Shown here in pieces: positions 1 through 11,105 of a stretch of DNA of 64,000 nucleotides. Source of the stretch: Branchinecta lynchi (taxonomy: Eukaryota > Arthropoda > Branchiopoda > Anostraca > Branchinectidae); NCBI GenBank assembly GCA_023053575.1, contig JAKZAP010000016.1:16944030-17008029 (forward strand). Direction: 5' to 3'. Under the pieces are notes generated by a model. It did not search any database and had not been told where the DNA came from. It saw only the letters and a program-made list of their open reading frames with translations. A program made the translations under genes and the position numbers. Each line of letters starts with the position of its first letter. Positions within the stretch are counted from its first letter, which is position 1.

Positions 1-1411
1 GAAAATCAGACGAAGGCAAAAGGGGAAAACTAGAGCAATCACTAGGAACTGAATTAAAAAGTGTTTCAAACTTATTCGCCCAATGCTCAGAAATCTGCCT
101 TGCGCCACTAACGGAATCTAACGTACTCGCACTTGCCTTTGACCCCGAGAAGTTTTGTCTCACATGAGTCCAAAAATCCTTCTGACCACCAAGGAGGGCT
201 ACAGCCATAGCTTCAGCTTTCGCAGCTAAAGCATTTGTTTTACACCATTTCAACTTCGATTTAAAAACAGAACGTGCCCATCTCATACTCTCATAAACAA
301 TACCAAACACTGGCCTACCGTTAGCAACCCACGTCAAAAAACCGGCTCTGGACGCAAGGTAAAATTTCTTCACTAAGGAGTTCCATCCAGTAACCTGGAA
401 TGGCCTGCTTTTGTGCTTTGTAGAGCTAGAACTGGGAATGGCAGACACAGCTGTGGCAGTTAGAGTGAAACAAAAAGTAGCATACAATTTATCAAGCAAC
501 TCGCAGTGTTCTGCCGAGGAGCATTCAGGGTTACTGCAAAGGAGAGCTTCGGAGGACAGATCGAAATCGTCGAAGGCCACACCGGTCTTCGTAGAATAAT
601 CGTGCAGATCCGCCTGTGAAGCACGATTCCAGTGTACACTAGTCGTTGGCGCGGCGACATCACCGTTTGAGGTACTCGTACCTGGCTCAGAGCAATTCAC
701 GTTAAACACACAGGTAAGTGGGAGATGGTCAGGGCCAAACTCCGGCAGTGTGAGCATTTTGCTTGCAAGCGGACGGAGCGATTGGTTAACCACAATATGA
801 TCAAGCCATGAAGTTTTGCCTGCGTGGCTATCACTCACATATGTAAACGAGTCAGCAGGGTGGAGATCAACGTCGGCAATTGTCAGGTCGTTCGAGGCAC
901 AGAATCTATTAAGCTCATTGAAAAAAATAGACGGCACATTAGGGTCGGCGTTTGCGTTCCAGTCCCCAGCACTACATAGGTGATCAAAATCAACGGTATC
1001 GATCATAGCCTGCAGCAGAGCCAGGCAGTCCAAAAACTCGGCTTCATGATCCGAGTCGCAGACTGGCATGTACACGTTAATCACAAGTAGGCAAGAGTCC
1101 GATAGAGTGATGATCGCGGCACAGATCCTGTCGGACTCAGTTTCAATAACACGCACTGATTGATCGACGCTGTTTCTCCATAGGATAGCAGCACCACCGT
1201 AGGGGCGACCGATATGAAGAACAGTATCTTCCATAGGAGTGACACCTATGCCTCTAAACTGTGGGCTAAGATTGTTCAAGAGACACAGTTCAGATTCCAG
1301 TAGCCAAAGTTCTTGTAAAAGAATCAAATCATGGGTCTGAAAGAGCGGAAGGAGGTCAAAAGCGTTAGATTTCAGCCCCCGACAATTATAGGACGCGGTT
1401 CTAATTACCAT
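1..1411 (-). CDS. Non-LTR retrotransposon ORF2, 5' part (AP-type endonuclease), runs off the window edge
   Basis: I translated this frame by hand: it is open for 470 codons from an ATG at 1411-1409 down to base 1, with no stop. The N-terminal ~235 residues are an exonuclease-endonuclease-phosphatase (EEP) fold: SYNCRGL (Asn9), LLQELW with the catalytic Glu at ~35, INVYMP (~111-116), AGDWNA (Asp150, Asn152), SWLDHI (~201-206) and GPDHLPL (Asp228, His229). These are the residues that nick target DNA in LINE retrotransposition. The ~230 residues after it are the linker before the reverse transcriptase, which would lie beyond the window. The start overlaps the stop of ORF1 by 11 nt (ATGGTAATTAG). 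The clade (CR1, Jockey or similar) cannot be fixed without the RT. All catalytic positions look intact, so this half is not visibly decayed. Confidence 0.85.
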   Translation of the reverse strand, partial: MVIRTASYNCRGLKSNAFDLLPLFQTHDLILLQELWLLESELCLLNNLSPQFRGIGVTPMEDTVLHIGRPYGGAAILWRNSVDQSVRVIETESDRICAAIITLSDSCLLVINVYMPVCDSDHEAEFLDCLALLQAMIDTVDFDHLCSAGDWNANADPNVPSIFFNELNRFCASNDLTIADVDLHPADSFTYVSDSHAGKTSWLDHIVVNQSLRPLASKMLTLPEFGPDHLPLTCVFNVNCSEPGTSTSNGDVAAPTTSVHWNRASQADLHDYSTKTGVAFDDFDLSSEALLCSNPECSSAEHCELLDKLYATFCFTLTATAVSAIPSSSSTKHKSRPFQVTGWNSLVKKFYLASRAGFLTWVANGRPVFGIVYESMRWARSVFKSKLKWCKTNALAAKAEAMAVALLGGQKDFWTHVRQNFSGSKASASTLDSVSGARQISEHWANKFETLFNSVPSDCSSFPLLPSSDF

Positions 1412-2483
1412 TGCTCACTTCACTAGTCCCACCGACCTTAGCCTGTCGATTGTCAAAGTAACGACGGACGAAAACACCAGCTGGCCAAAAAGACGGTTTC
1501 ATGACCGTTTCATAGTATATGGCTGGAATACCGATCCTGACAGAAACACTCTGCTGCTTACTAGACTTCGGCTCAATTTTGTCACAATGGATTGCATCCA
1601 ACTTACACTTTAGTCTCTGCGCAAGAGCATTCCTCACCGCTAAAAGCTCAGTGGATGGATCTAGTCTCGAGACAAAAATCGATCGCGACTGACTATGCAA
1701 GTTTGACTTAACTCCTTTAAGCGTATTTTTGGTAACAGAACCGACAAACGCACTTGAGGGATTTGCACTCGGCCTACCGGTAGCGGTCTTGGGTAAACGG
1801 CTATTTCTCCGGGGACGGCGTGTGACATCTGCATAAGAAACAGGATTCACTCCCTCGACGCCCCCAGTGTCAACTGTGCGCACAGCTTCCAGTGGGGGTC
1901 TAACGGTCACAACCGCATCTTCACTATTAATCACGGCCACTGCAGACACACTGGCACTGCCATCTCCCGTCTCAGGCACGGAGCTCTCGTTGTCCCCCGC
2001 GTCGAAAAACAAAGTCATGTTAGATGCCGCTTTCGTCCGATTCAATGTTGAAATAGCATCATTGCGTGGGCGATCAAGATCGCCCAGAGCACTACCTACG
2101 TCATAGCGTGCCGGAGACCGAAATGAATTCAGCTCAGATCGGGTGAGTATGCACGACTTCATTTCGGCAAGAGAGTTTTGTAACTCGGTTAATTGGCTTT
2201 GCAGTGTTTCGTGGGATTTGAGAAGAGTAGCCAAGTCAAAATGTTCGAGACTCATGGGGGGGAGCATAGCAAGGTCCTCAGCCAGGAATATAAAATTCCC
2301 ACGATCGCAGATCTGCAACAGGTAATACAGGTCGTCGAGTGCTAGGTACTTGCTGCGTCTCGTGGTCGTCAGCCTATCAGCAGCTGTATTTCTATCATCA
2401 GCCGACAAGGCTTCGACGAGCAAAGTTTTGGCCTTCAAGACACTATCAAGCGAGTAGAACTCATTACAAACTTTCAGGATCAC
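1401..2483 (-). CDS. Non-LTR retrotransposon ORF1 (Gag-like)
   Basis: A 360-codon frame directly upstream of and overlapping ORF2. The N-terminal third is helical (FDLATLLKSHETLQSQLTEL, ~80-110, could form a short coiled coil). The middle (~120-260) is Ser/Thr/Pro-rich and of low complexity. The C-terminus (~268-345, SIFVSRLDPSTE to FWPAGVFVRRYF) is a compact fold of the kind in ORF1 proteins of invertebrate LINEs, probably RRM-like; I infer that from pattern, not alignment. No CCHC knuckles are seen. No good ATG exists: the frame starts at a GTG, and an in-frame TAA lies 27-30 bases upstream, so the copy is probably 5'-truncated near 2510 or has lost its start. The polarity and the 11-nt overlap with ORF2 support one element. 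Confidence 0.7.
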   Translation of the reverse strand: MILKVCNEFYSLDSVLKAKTLLVEALSADDRNTAADRLTTTRRSKYLALDDLYYLLQICDRGNFIFLAEDLAMLPPMSLEHFDLATLLKSHETLQSQLTELQNSLAEMKSCILTRSELNSFRSPARYDVGSALGDLDRPRNDAISTLNRTKAASNMTLFFDAGDNESSVPETGDGSASVSAVAVINSEDAVVTVRPPLEAVRTVDTGGVEGVNPVSYADVTRRPRRNSRLPKTATGRPSANPSSAFVGSVTKNTLKGVKSNLHSQSRSIFVSRLDPSTELLAVRNALAQRLKCKLDAIHCDKIEPKSSKQQSVSVRIGIPAIYYETVMKPSFWPAGVFVRRYFDNRQAKVGGTSEVSNGN

Positions 2484-4330
2484 ATCCTTAGGGGAAGTGT
2501 CAATCTTATCTTAAGTGTGTCAATAAAAGTGTCAATCTTAATAGGTTCCATTGAGCGATACTTGAACGCTTACATTTGTTCTTGGTCGTCTAAAGTTAAC
2601 TTTTAATCGACAATCTCAGTCGATTGGATAAATCGAATGCTGTAGTTAATCGAGAATGGCAAATAAAACGCCAAAATAATGATTTAAGTTAACTGGAAAT
2701 GCAAATCGAACGCAGGTCTGGTGAGCAATAATAGTTTCCATTGAGCGATACTTGACCGCTTACTTTAGTTGTGGAGAGACAGCCCCTCAATAGTATTTTA
2801 AGCATCGAAAATGTATGGAACGAACTAGTACCAGACCAGGCACTCAGGTGAACTGAAAAGTGAGACAACAAAACATTCAACAGTGTCAAGCAGGGCAGTT
2901 AAAAAAAAACCACCAATGATCAGTTCATCAGAGGAACCCAGCAAGAAACTGACTAAGCCAATATCAGAGATAAATGTATCTGTGGAAAGCCCATGCTTAA
3001 ATCTACCAAAACTGGTTGAAAATTCCAAGAAATAACAGAGACAAACCTGAAATTACATTTGTTTCCAAAACAATGTTTTTAGAGCAACCCAATATGACAC
3101 TGGGTAATACAGTAACCGTGAATCATAGATCGTTTGAAAGCCTAGGCTTCACTTTACCTGTAGTAGTTGGCAGAGTAAAAGAATTCTATTAAACAGCACA
3201 GAAAACAAGAAAATAAATTTGTTTGCTTCTTCAGAGCCCCAGTGGCTGAGAAGTGCCAGGCCATTAGCAGAGATAAATAGGGGAGGTCGGGGTTGAACCG
3301 TACGTTTTTCACTATTGGCTGATAATTCAATTTCTAAAGAATTGGAAACTTTATGAAAAGTGTAAAAGAAAGGTAATGAGATTAGGCATGTCCTGTAATT
3401 TGTTGAGAATTTAATCTCGACTCGTTTTGGCACTACGGTTTTTTCCATTAAGAAAAAAAGGAAGTTCGGTTCAGCCCCACCGGTGGGGTTGGTTCGTACG
3501 GGTGGTGTTTTGAGCCGGACATTGTTAAAATTAGCTCTAAATATGACCGAATACGCAGTACCACAAAGATAAGCAAGTTTTCATTCACTGGAGAAAAGTA
3601 GGACTATGCAAATATACCACTAAACCGAAAACTCTGAAAAATCGAACTCAAAAGAAAGCGCTTGTTGAATCCAATTTGTTCCACCAGAAGCAGTTGATTT
3701 CGGAAGCTAGGGTACAACACCTTTATCCTGCTTTTAAAAGTGCAGAAACAGGTAGATATTTTGATCCGAACAGAGTCAGATTGAACCGGACCCCAAAAAT
3801 AATATCCGATTCCACCCCCAGAATGTGTCCGGTTAAACCCCACAGGGACCATTTCTACGAAAATGAACCATTTCTACGAAAATGAACACCAAGAAAAACA
3901 AAAAGCAGTAGGACCCCCGCAATAGGCTAGTAAGATGCAGAATTGAACCTACATTGGTCTCAACTATCGCGCACTCACAAAACACAATTAAATTCTTCCT
4001 CGATCTGAAAATGAAAATGAAATTGGAAGTCCGAATAAACGAAGTCGCCTGGTTAGGAAATGGTTTGCAACTGAGCCTTCAAATTTCGTCCCATGAGTTA
4101 GAACACCGTTGCCAACCTTAGATAATTATTCTGCGAGTTTATACCTTAGGGTCTGCTCACAGTTGAAACTGTCCGGTTCAGCACCACTTCTTACCCCTAA
4201 ATCGGATTTCTAATCAACTCCAAGTAAAACATTTACATTTAACAAATTTTCTGGTTTTGGTCGAATTCCGGACGAACTACTTGTCCGGGAAGAAAATGAT
4301 TTTCACACAAGTGTTCAGCAAGTCTTCTTA
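2484..4330. other. Non-coding, decayed repeats
   Basis: No convincing gene. AGTGTCAATCTTA occurs twice next to the LINE end (about 2496 and 2531), and TTCCATTGAGCGATACTTG occurs at about 2548 and 2737. Around 3470-3500 there is a near-palindrome centred on CCACCGGTGG. At 4130-4330 a fragment of the family at 20.8-22.0 kb is recognisable (TTTTGGTCGAATTCCGGACG, then GAACTACTTGTCCGG). Confidence 0.5.
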
Positions 4331-4336
4331 CATTTT

Positions 4337-4476
4337 GTCACGGGGAAGTAATGACACGGCGACATTTTGTCTTGGGGACGTTTTGACACGGGGACGTTTT
4401 GTCACGGGGACGTTTTGTCATGGGGCGTTTCGTCAGGGGACGTCTTGTCATGGAGACGTTTCGTCGGTAAGACATT
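4337..4476. repeat. Minisatellite, 16-bp unit, about 9 copies
   Basis: Consecutive variants of CGTTTTGTCACGGGGA, for example CATTTTGTCTTGGGGA, CGTTTTGACACGGGGA and CGTCTTGTCATGGAGA. A related inverted pair of units appears near 43430-43460. The short open frame across the array is only a by-product of the repeat. Confidence 0.8.
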
Positions 4477-5400
4477 TTATAAATCATTATTAAATATTGT
4501 TGCCACTGTTTCGTGAAGAAAAAGAATATTTAATTTTCTGTTTTGCACAGTGGCCGTTACCCAAAGAGTAGTCAGTTTGGGCTTCCAGCTAAAAAAAAAC
4601 CCAGTGAATCAGCCCCCCCCCCCCCCCCCGCCAAAACCCTCCCGTTACAAAAATTCCCTAGGCGATAACCCCCCGATACCAAAAAAAACAACCGAACAAC
4701 CTCCCCCCCCCCCAAAAAAAAAAAAAAAAACGGTACGAAACCCCGACCGGCGCCCCAACCCCCGCGAAACCTTTAGCTTGACTTCCCGTGATCTTAGTCA
4801 TACCCAAGTGGAATCCTGGTACAACAAGAAAGCGAAGCTTAGTCAGTTTTCAGTTGTACTTCCACTGGAATTAGTCCGCTCCTTGTGACGAGGACGCGCT
4901 CACTGGTAAAAAGGTACAATTTGCAGCAATGAAAGTGCAAATTATACAATTAGGGTAATTTATTTATTTTTAGTTGACAACTACATAGAAATTTTGTTAA
5001 ACATTTTTTTTAGCTGGTTTCAAGTACAACAATTTTTACTTTGGCCAAGCTAAGGCTTTGGCCAAGAACGCACCTCAAATTCAGAAAAGTTCTTACTAGC
5101 GATAGTATAGCCTATCGATTTTAAATAGGAAAACCGGGCGCGATTGGGGTAATCAGCAACGATGCTGAGTAATCTGGCATTAAGGGCTGAGGTACCTCGT
5201 CTTGAAGGATCGGAGGAATGGACGCCGTTCAGTTGGACCATGATGAGGAGGTGGAAAGAATGCTCTTTCTTCGGAATTTCAAGAAACTTCCAGATGTTGG
5301 GATGATGGGAAGCAACCATAGAGTGCATTCTGCGATGCCATCCCTCAGCCGTGTTGTTCATTCTGGGTATTCGTCGGTGCACCGCTCGAACATGTTCCAC
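4477..5400. other. No gene; homopolymer-rich stretch
   Basis: Contains a C-tract at 4613-4630 and C/A tracts near 4701-4730. The proline/lysine-rich frame across them is low-complexity. Nothing else recognised. Confidence 0.5.
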
Positions 5401-7525
5401 AGTTCAATTGTAATTACCCTTTGTGCAATTGAACAACTGTTTACGATCGTTTTCAGTTATTTTCGATCGGAAAAAGTTTGTTCGGTTTTCGAGTCCGAAA
5501 GACGGGTCCCGAGTCCCGAAAGTTGATTTTTTTTTTGTTAGTTGTACAGATCAAAACAGTTAACTGAAATGACGAATCTGAAATCCCAATCGTAAACGAT
5601 TGGAAACAACTGTTTAAGATAGTTTTCTACAACCGTCATTAAACAACTGTCTACGATCGTTCTCGGTTGTTTTTGATCCGAAACAGTCGTTTTCGTTCTG
5701 ATACAGATGGTTCGGTTTTCAAGTCCGAAGCAAGACCTAAATTTTATCATCAGTAGTGGGGAATTTTATTTTTTTTTTATTAAAGATCAAAATAGTCTAA
5801 CTGAAGTGGCGACTCTGAAATCAGAATCGTAAACGATTGGAAACAACTGTTTCCAATCGTAATTTTACAACTGTTAACGATTGTTTTCTTTTCAAGTGCA
5901 ATGCACAAACTGTCTACGATCGTTTTCCATTTGTTTTTGTATCGGAAACAGTTGGTTCGGTTTTGTTTTCAACTCCTGAAACAAGACCTGATTTTTAGCA
6001 GCGGTAGTTGGGAAGTTGAACTTTTTTTTTTAAATTAAAGATCAAAATAGTCTAGATGAAGTGTTTACGATTGTTTTTGTTTCAAGCGAAACTGCTTATG
6101 ATCGTTTTCACTTGTTTTCAATAGGAAATAGTTTGTCCGGTTTTCAAGTCCTGAAACAAGACCTGAAACAAGACCAAGTCCTGAAACAAGTTGAATTTTG
6201 TTGAGTTGCAAAGGATCAAAATAGTTTAACTGAAACAGTGAATCTCAAATCCCAATCGTTAACAATTGGAAACAACTGTTTCCATCGTAATTTTTACAAC
6301 TGTTTACGATCGTTTTCAGTTGTGTACAACTGTTTGCGATCGTTTTCAGTTGTGTACAGTCGGGAACAGTTGGTTTGGTTTTCAAGCTCTGAAACAAGAC
6401 CTGATATTTAACAACGGTAGTAGAGAAGTTGAATTCTGTTGAGTTGTGAACGACGAAAATAGTTTAACTGAAACGGTGAATCTGAAATGTAAGTTTACAA
6501 CTGTTTACGATTGTTTTTTTCAAGTGTCATTAAACAACTGTTTACGATCGCTTTCATTTGTTCTCGGTCGGAAATTAAATCGTAAAACAACTATAAACAG
6601 TTGTTAACAACTGTAAACAATTGTTTTGGAATCAGTTCTTTCCGATAGTAACTTTACGATTGCCTTTTTTCGAATCCATTCAAAACGATCGTTTTCAACT
6701 GTTTCCAATCGTTTTCAATTGTTTCCAATCGTTTTCAATTGTTTTCGATTAGAAACAGTTCGTTTTGTTCTAAAGTCGTGAAATACAACCCTGAGTTTTA
6801 CAACGGTTACAGGAAAGCTGATTTTTTTTTGTTGCAAACGATCAAAATAGTTTAATTGAAACGCTGAATCTGAAATCCCGATCGTAAACGATTGGAAGCA
6901 ATTGTTTCCGATCGTAATTTTACAACTGTTTACCTCTTTTTTTCTTCCAAAAGTTGTAAAAGACGTGGAAATGCTTGAAGTTGAGAGCTGTCATCTGTGT
7001 TTTCGCTATTTTCACTTTTCTTTGAATCACAAAATATTTCTAAAGCAGCTTTTGCAGTCAAAGCCCCCTCTATACTGCTAAAGCGTCATCTGGTATTTTT
7101 TTTTAGAGTGCTGCGTTTAATCAGAAATTTTGAAGAAAAAAATTGTTCCTGTACATACCAAATTGCAATATCGTTGACTGAACTGAATCACAGAAAATTA
7201 AGTATTAGGTCAAGTTGGAGAGAAGTCGAAGTCCTTCCGCTAATCGACAAGCTACAGTTTAGGGACTAGGGTTAAAAATTAATGGTCGGAAACAACTGTT
7301 TTCGATCGTAAGAATACAGCTGGAAACAACTGTTTCCAATGGTAAATTAACAATTGGAAAAAATAGGTTTCAAAGGTAAACAACTGTTTTCGATCTTATA
7401 AAAGCAAGAGGAAACAGATGTTTTCAATCGTAAAATAACGATTGGAAACAATCGTAAACAACTGTTTCCTATCGTAAAAATACGATTGGAAACAACTGGT
7501 TTTGATCATAAAAATACGACCGTTA
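5400..7525 (+). repeat. Palindrome-rich satellite, degenerate ~230-bp monomers
   Basis: A landmark GGTTCGGTTTTCAAGTCC (variants) recurs near 5480, 5710, 5960, 6140, 6370 and 6760, giving spacings mostly of 180-250 bp. Each monomer carries GTTGAATTTTGTTGAGTTG, then GATCAAAATAGTTTAACTGA, then a cluster of quasi-palindromes built from CAACTG, TTTACGATCG and GTTTTCAGTTG, so single strands could fold into several hairpins per monomer. 7270-7520 is denser still, almost only alternating GGAAACAACTG and CGATCGTAA pieces. No coding potential. Other arrays lie at 8390-8834 and 41820-43290 in the opposite orientation. Confidence 0.8.
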
Positions 7526-7529
7526 ACAA

Positions 7530-7711
7530 CTCTGGGTGGTAATGAAAATATCTTTTCGTAAGAAAATTTTATTTCTTGTCAACAAAGTGTTATTTTGCGA
7601 CAACAGAATAATAATTGATATCACTGAATTGTTAGTTGGTGTCACTGAAATGTTAGCTTTCGTCAAAGAAAAGTTATTTCCAAATGTCCCATTTTGGACC
7701 TTTATAGTATC
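7530..7711 (+). repeat. Left arm of a large inverted repeat
   Basis: This segment (GTGGTAATGAAAATATCTTT to CCATTTTGGACCT) is repeated in reverse complement at 8835-9027, including GTTATTTTGCGACAACAGAA and CAAATGTCCCATTTTGGACC. Both arms touch palindromic satellite. Confidence 0.8.
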
Positions 7712-8390
7712 AAGAATAAATAAGGGAAGAATTGAGAAGACTTGAATCATCCGACGTGTCTTTCTGCCCGATTCTCAAGTATCGCGGGTGCAGCCTACTA
7801 GGCGCCTGTCCCCACCACAGAGTAATCATTGGCGCTTGATCTTCTGATCGCCGTTCTCCGTGTCAAGAAAGAGCGCCGAATTCAAATTATACAGAAAAAG
7901 GCCGACATTTTGCCGTATGCTCTACAATTAAATCGCAGCTACCACTAGTTTAAAAGACGAGATAAGGGGCTAAAGCACAATGAGATGATAGAAGTGTTGT
8001 AAAATCCGGCAGAAAAGGACCGATTTGGACTGAATACTAAAAGTTTAAAGAAGGAAGGGACGTGCTTCCAAATGTTTTTACTCTAGGCTTAGAAAGTCAG
8101 GTAGAATATCCGTCTCTAGAAAAGTGGGAAGTAAGATTTACTTCTTCTTTTTTTTCACACAAAAATATTCATGTAATCTCCATGGCTGGCAGGCTCATGG
8201 TGATGAAAGAAAAGAGTTTTAATAGGGTAGATAACGAAACATTTAGCCGACTACCCGAGATAATGATATACATTTGGACGAACAATAATAAGTTGTATCT
8301 CAAATGTAGACGTTTTGAATGATATTGTATAGTTGTCAATTTCGATAATCAGTCATTAATTTAAAATTAGGAAATACTTCAACCCAACTG
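7712..8390 (+). repeat. Copy 1 of a ~650-bp dispersed repeat
   Basis: Matches 33115-33735 in the same orientation. Shared stretches include AGAAGACTTGAATCA, TTCTTCGTGTCAAGAAAG (variant), AATCGCAGCTACYACTAGTTT, AAGTTTAAAGAAGGAAGGGAC and AAAATTAGGAAATACTTCA at the end. No protein is encoded. It abuts the left inverted-repeat arm, as if inserted there. Confidence 0.7.
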
Positions 8391-8834
8391 TTTTACCAAC
8401 TGTTAACTATCCGAGAAATTCTATGAACTAAATTCCATTTGAAAACAACTGAGAACGATCGAAAACAATTGAAAACGATCGAAAACAACTGAAAACGTCG
8501 TAAACAGTTGTGTCCAATCGTTTACGATTGGGTTTTCAGATTGAAAACCGAACCAACCGAATCAACTTTCGTGACTCGGGACGCGTCTTTCAGACTCGAA
8601 AACCGAACCAACTTTTTCCGATCGAAAACAACTGAAAACGATCGTAAACAGTTGTTTAATTGCCCTTGAAAAAAATAATCGTAAATAGTTTTAAAATTCC
8701 TGTTGGAAACAATTGTTTCCAATCGTTTACGATCGGGATTTCAGATTCAGCGTTTCAGTTAAACTATTTTGATCGTTTGCAACTAAAAAAATTAACTTCC
8801 CTATAACCGCTGTAAACCCAGGTCTGTATTTTAT
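8390..8834 (-). repeat. Palindromic satellite, inverted block
   Basis: Same monomer as at 5400-7525 but reverse-complemented: GAAAACGATCGAAAACAACT repeated three times, CGTAAACAGTTG, GAAAACCGAACCAAC, then TTTCAGTTAAACTATTTTGA and AACTTCCCTATAACC. Confidence 0.75.
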
Positions 8835-9027
8835 GAAGGTCCAAAATGGGACATTTGGAAATAACTTTTCATTGACGAAAGCTAACATTTCATTGACACC
8901 AAATAACAATTAAATGATATCGATTATTATTCTGTTGACGCAAAATAACACTTTGTTGTTACCAAGTTATATTTCGTTGACAAAAAATTAAATTTCGTTA
9001 CGAAAATGTCTTTTCACTACCACTCAA
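8835..9027 (-). repeat. Right arm of the large inverted repeat
   Basis: Reverse complement of 7530-7711 with scattered differences and a short internal insertion; roughly 80-85% alike by eye. Confidence 0.8.
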
Positions 9028-9685
9028 ACCGTTTTGTAATCGTTTCTTATTTTCGCTGCATCTAAAATTTGTTTCGAACGTCAATGAAACGCTAGTTTTG
9101 CAGAGTGGTTTAATAGTGCACATTCGTATCGATACACGCGCCCAGAATAGGGCACTATCGTATTAGAAATCCTCTTTCTGCCACTACCATCGTCCGATTC
9201 GATGTAAACAAAATAAAATTACACTTTGGTTGGCTCCCAGCTAGTTCTAGCTGCAGCCTAGTCTATATCACACAGTGTCTAGAAATGTATAGATAATGAC
9301 ATTCATTCTTATATGAAATCCAATGAATCACTGATTTTCCAGGAAGGAGCTTCTGTTACAAGATTGTTACCAAGTTGTTCACAATCATTAACTTGTTGTG
9401 TTTCACATTTCTAATTTCAAAATTTAAGCTCCACCCACCTAGAATTTCCGTTCCAGAGCTTAACGATTGTTAACTATTTTGAAATTATGGTAGGTGAGCA
9501 TCGTTACAAAATAGTTAACAGTTGTAGAACTGGGAAAAGTTTGAAACGACTGCTAACAATTGTTAAATTGGGGGAACGCAACCTTAGTCATACCTCGTGG
9601 TGTGATCACAGTTATCTTTTGGATTAATTGTGATATTTAATTGACTTGGAAATTTCTTCGGCTTTGATAACGTTTTCTATTTTAG
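9028..9685. other. No gene; scattered satellite-like pieces
   Basis: At 9460-9580 there are further AACGATTGTTAAC and AAATAGTTAACAGTTG palindromic motifs. Otherwise nothing recognised. Confidence 0.4.
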
Positions 9686-9848
9686 ATTGAGATGGGGTCG
9701 AGGCTCTGGAAATTTAGAATACCTTCTGCCAAGATCAAACCTTATTCAGTACCATCCAGTGAGAAAAGACGACCATGGAATTTTCTTCATCTGTAGTAAC
9801 TTCGTGATCATAGCTATTATACATGGTTCAGAAGGGGATGAAAGTAGG
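9686..9848 (+). CDS. Possible host exon with an Ig-like domain tail
   Basis: A pyrimidine-rich acceptor (GTTTTCTATTTTAG) precedes an open segment. In the frame starting after one base it reads LRWGRGSGNLEYLLPRSNL, then VRKDDHGIFFICSN. The D-x-G-x-F-x-C spacing with an upstream Leu pattern is typical of the F strand of I-set or V-set immunoglobulin domains. A donor-like GTAGGT or GTAGGG follows near 9845. No partner exon was identified, so the gene is unknown; it could also be a chance match or a pseudo-exon. Confidence 0.3.
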
Positions 9849-10199
9849 TAGGGTCTTAGCTTTCCATTTGTTTGTGACACAGACATTACAATTTTATTAA
9901 TGGTGTTTTACTGGTCTGAGCAGTGGCATAATCTGAATTGGAGGATTATCAGATAATAATAAAAGATTTATTGCCCAACATAGTGCATAAGCATAAAACA
10001 AGGAGTAATTAAGTATAGAAGAAAAAAGAAGCCCAAGACTCGGGAATTCTCGTCATACTTAAAACACAGCACCAAAAAAGGTGTCTTATGGATGAATGGA
10101 TGACGTTGAAGGTGTGAGCAGAAAGTAAAATAAGTTTAAGTTACTTACTTCACTTAGCTTTAGTGCTACTAATATCTGAGAGTCTAACCCCTTTGCTCA

Positions 10200-10850
10200 C
10201 TACTTGCCTATCAGCAAGTGTGGAATGTTGGGACTGTAAAATTCCTTTGCGAAAATGAATCGTTATGAAATAACAGGCAATGCAGTGCGTAGTTTCGGGT
10301 ATCAGTTTACAAATGCGTTCTCCTTAGGAATGTTTGGAATGCTTTCTTTAATTTTCACTACCTTTCTTGCCAAAAATAGTTGCCACTTTGGAAGGAAAAT
10401 ATCTGACATCTGTTCTTTCTTTTTATTACCTTATTTGCTCAACAGTACTTGCTGGAACCGAAGCATATAAGCTGGAGATTGAAACGGTTTAACACATCTA
10501 GGCTTGCTTCATCCTTGAGAAAATTATGAACGTTTTCTCTGTTTTTAATGCCTTTCTTGCTCGAAAGTAGTCGAGTTATAATTAAGAAAGGAAATATTTA
10601 ATAGCGCACCTGACATCTTTTCTTGCGGTTTAAGATGCCTTCTTTAATTTTTATCACGTTTCTTGCACAATAAGTAGGAAGCATAAGCTCGAGATGTGAC
10701 CCAATTTGATATGTCTGGGTTCGCTTCACACTTGTCAGAATCATGAATGTCTTCTTTCGTTTTTATAAGCGTTCTTGCTCGAAAAAAGTTGCTATTTAGG
10801 AAGGGAATACTTAATACCTCACCGCTTTTCTCGCCTGACCATTGACCAAG
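10200..10850. repeat. Degenerate tandem repeat, ~110/200-bp periodicity
   Basis: CCTTTCTTGCYMRAAARTAG and the following GGAAGGRAATAYTTAATA recur near 10361, 10551, 10658 and 10770, each preceded by a variant of ATGAATGTCTTCTTTCGTTT. Strongly diverged; no coding sense. Confidence 0.5.
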
Positions 10851-11090
10851 AAAGAGAGGGGATTGGTATGAAGAATTTGATTAGGATTTAAGGTATCCAG
10901 GGTTAGATACATACTGATCAAGGTTTAAGGCATCCCGGGGTTAGATACAGACTTTATAGGCGTTGTGAGTTGGTTGCCCACAATTTCTGATGATACCTTG
11001 CGCTTGGTTGGCATTGCCCGCTTGGTTTGTCAATATCTTAGCTGGGTAATATCTGTACACGTTTCCAATCTTTTTCAGTCAAAGAGAGCA
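10851..11090. other. No gene; short duplication next to the DIRS element
   Basis: AAGGTATCCAGGGTTAGATAC and AAGGCATCCCGGGGTTAGATAC lie ~40 bp apart. Nothing else recognised. Confidence 0.4.
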
Positions 11091-11105
11091 TTTCTATATC
11101 GCTAT

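Noticed and set aside
4257..4493. Open frame across the minisatellite
   Set aside because: The frame is open only because of the 16-bp repeat.
4550..4888. 112-residue proline/lysine-rich open frame
   Set aside because: Generated by poly-C and poly-A tracts; no domain, no splice context.
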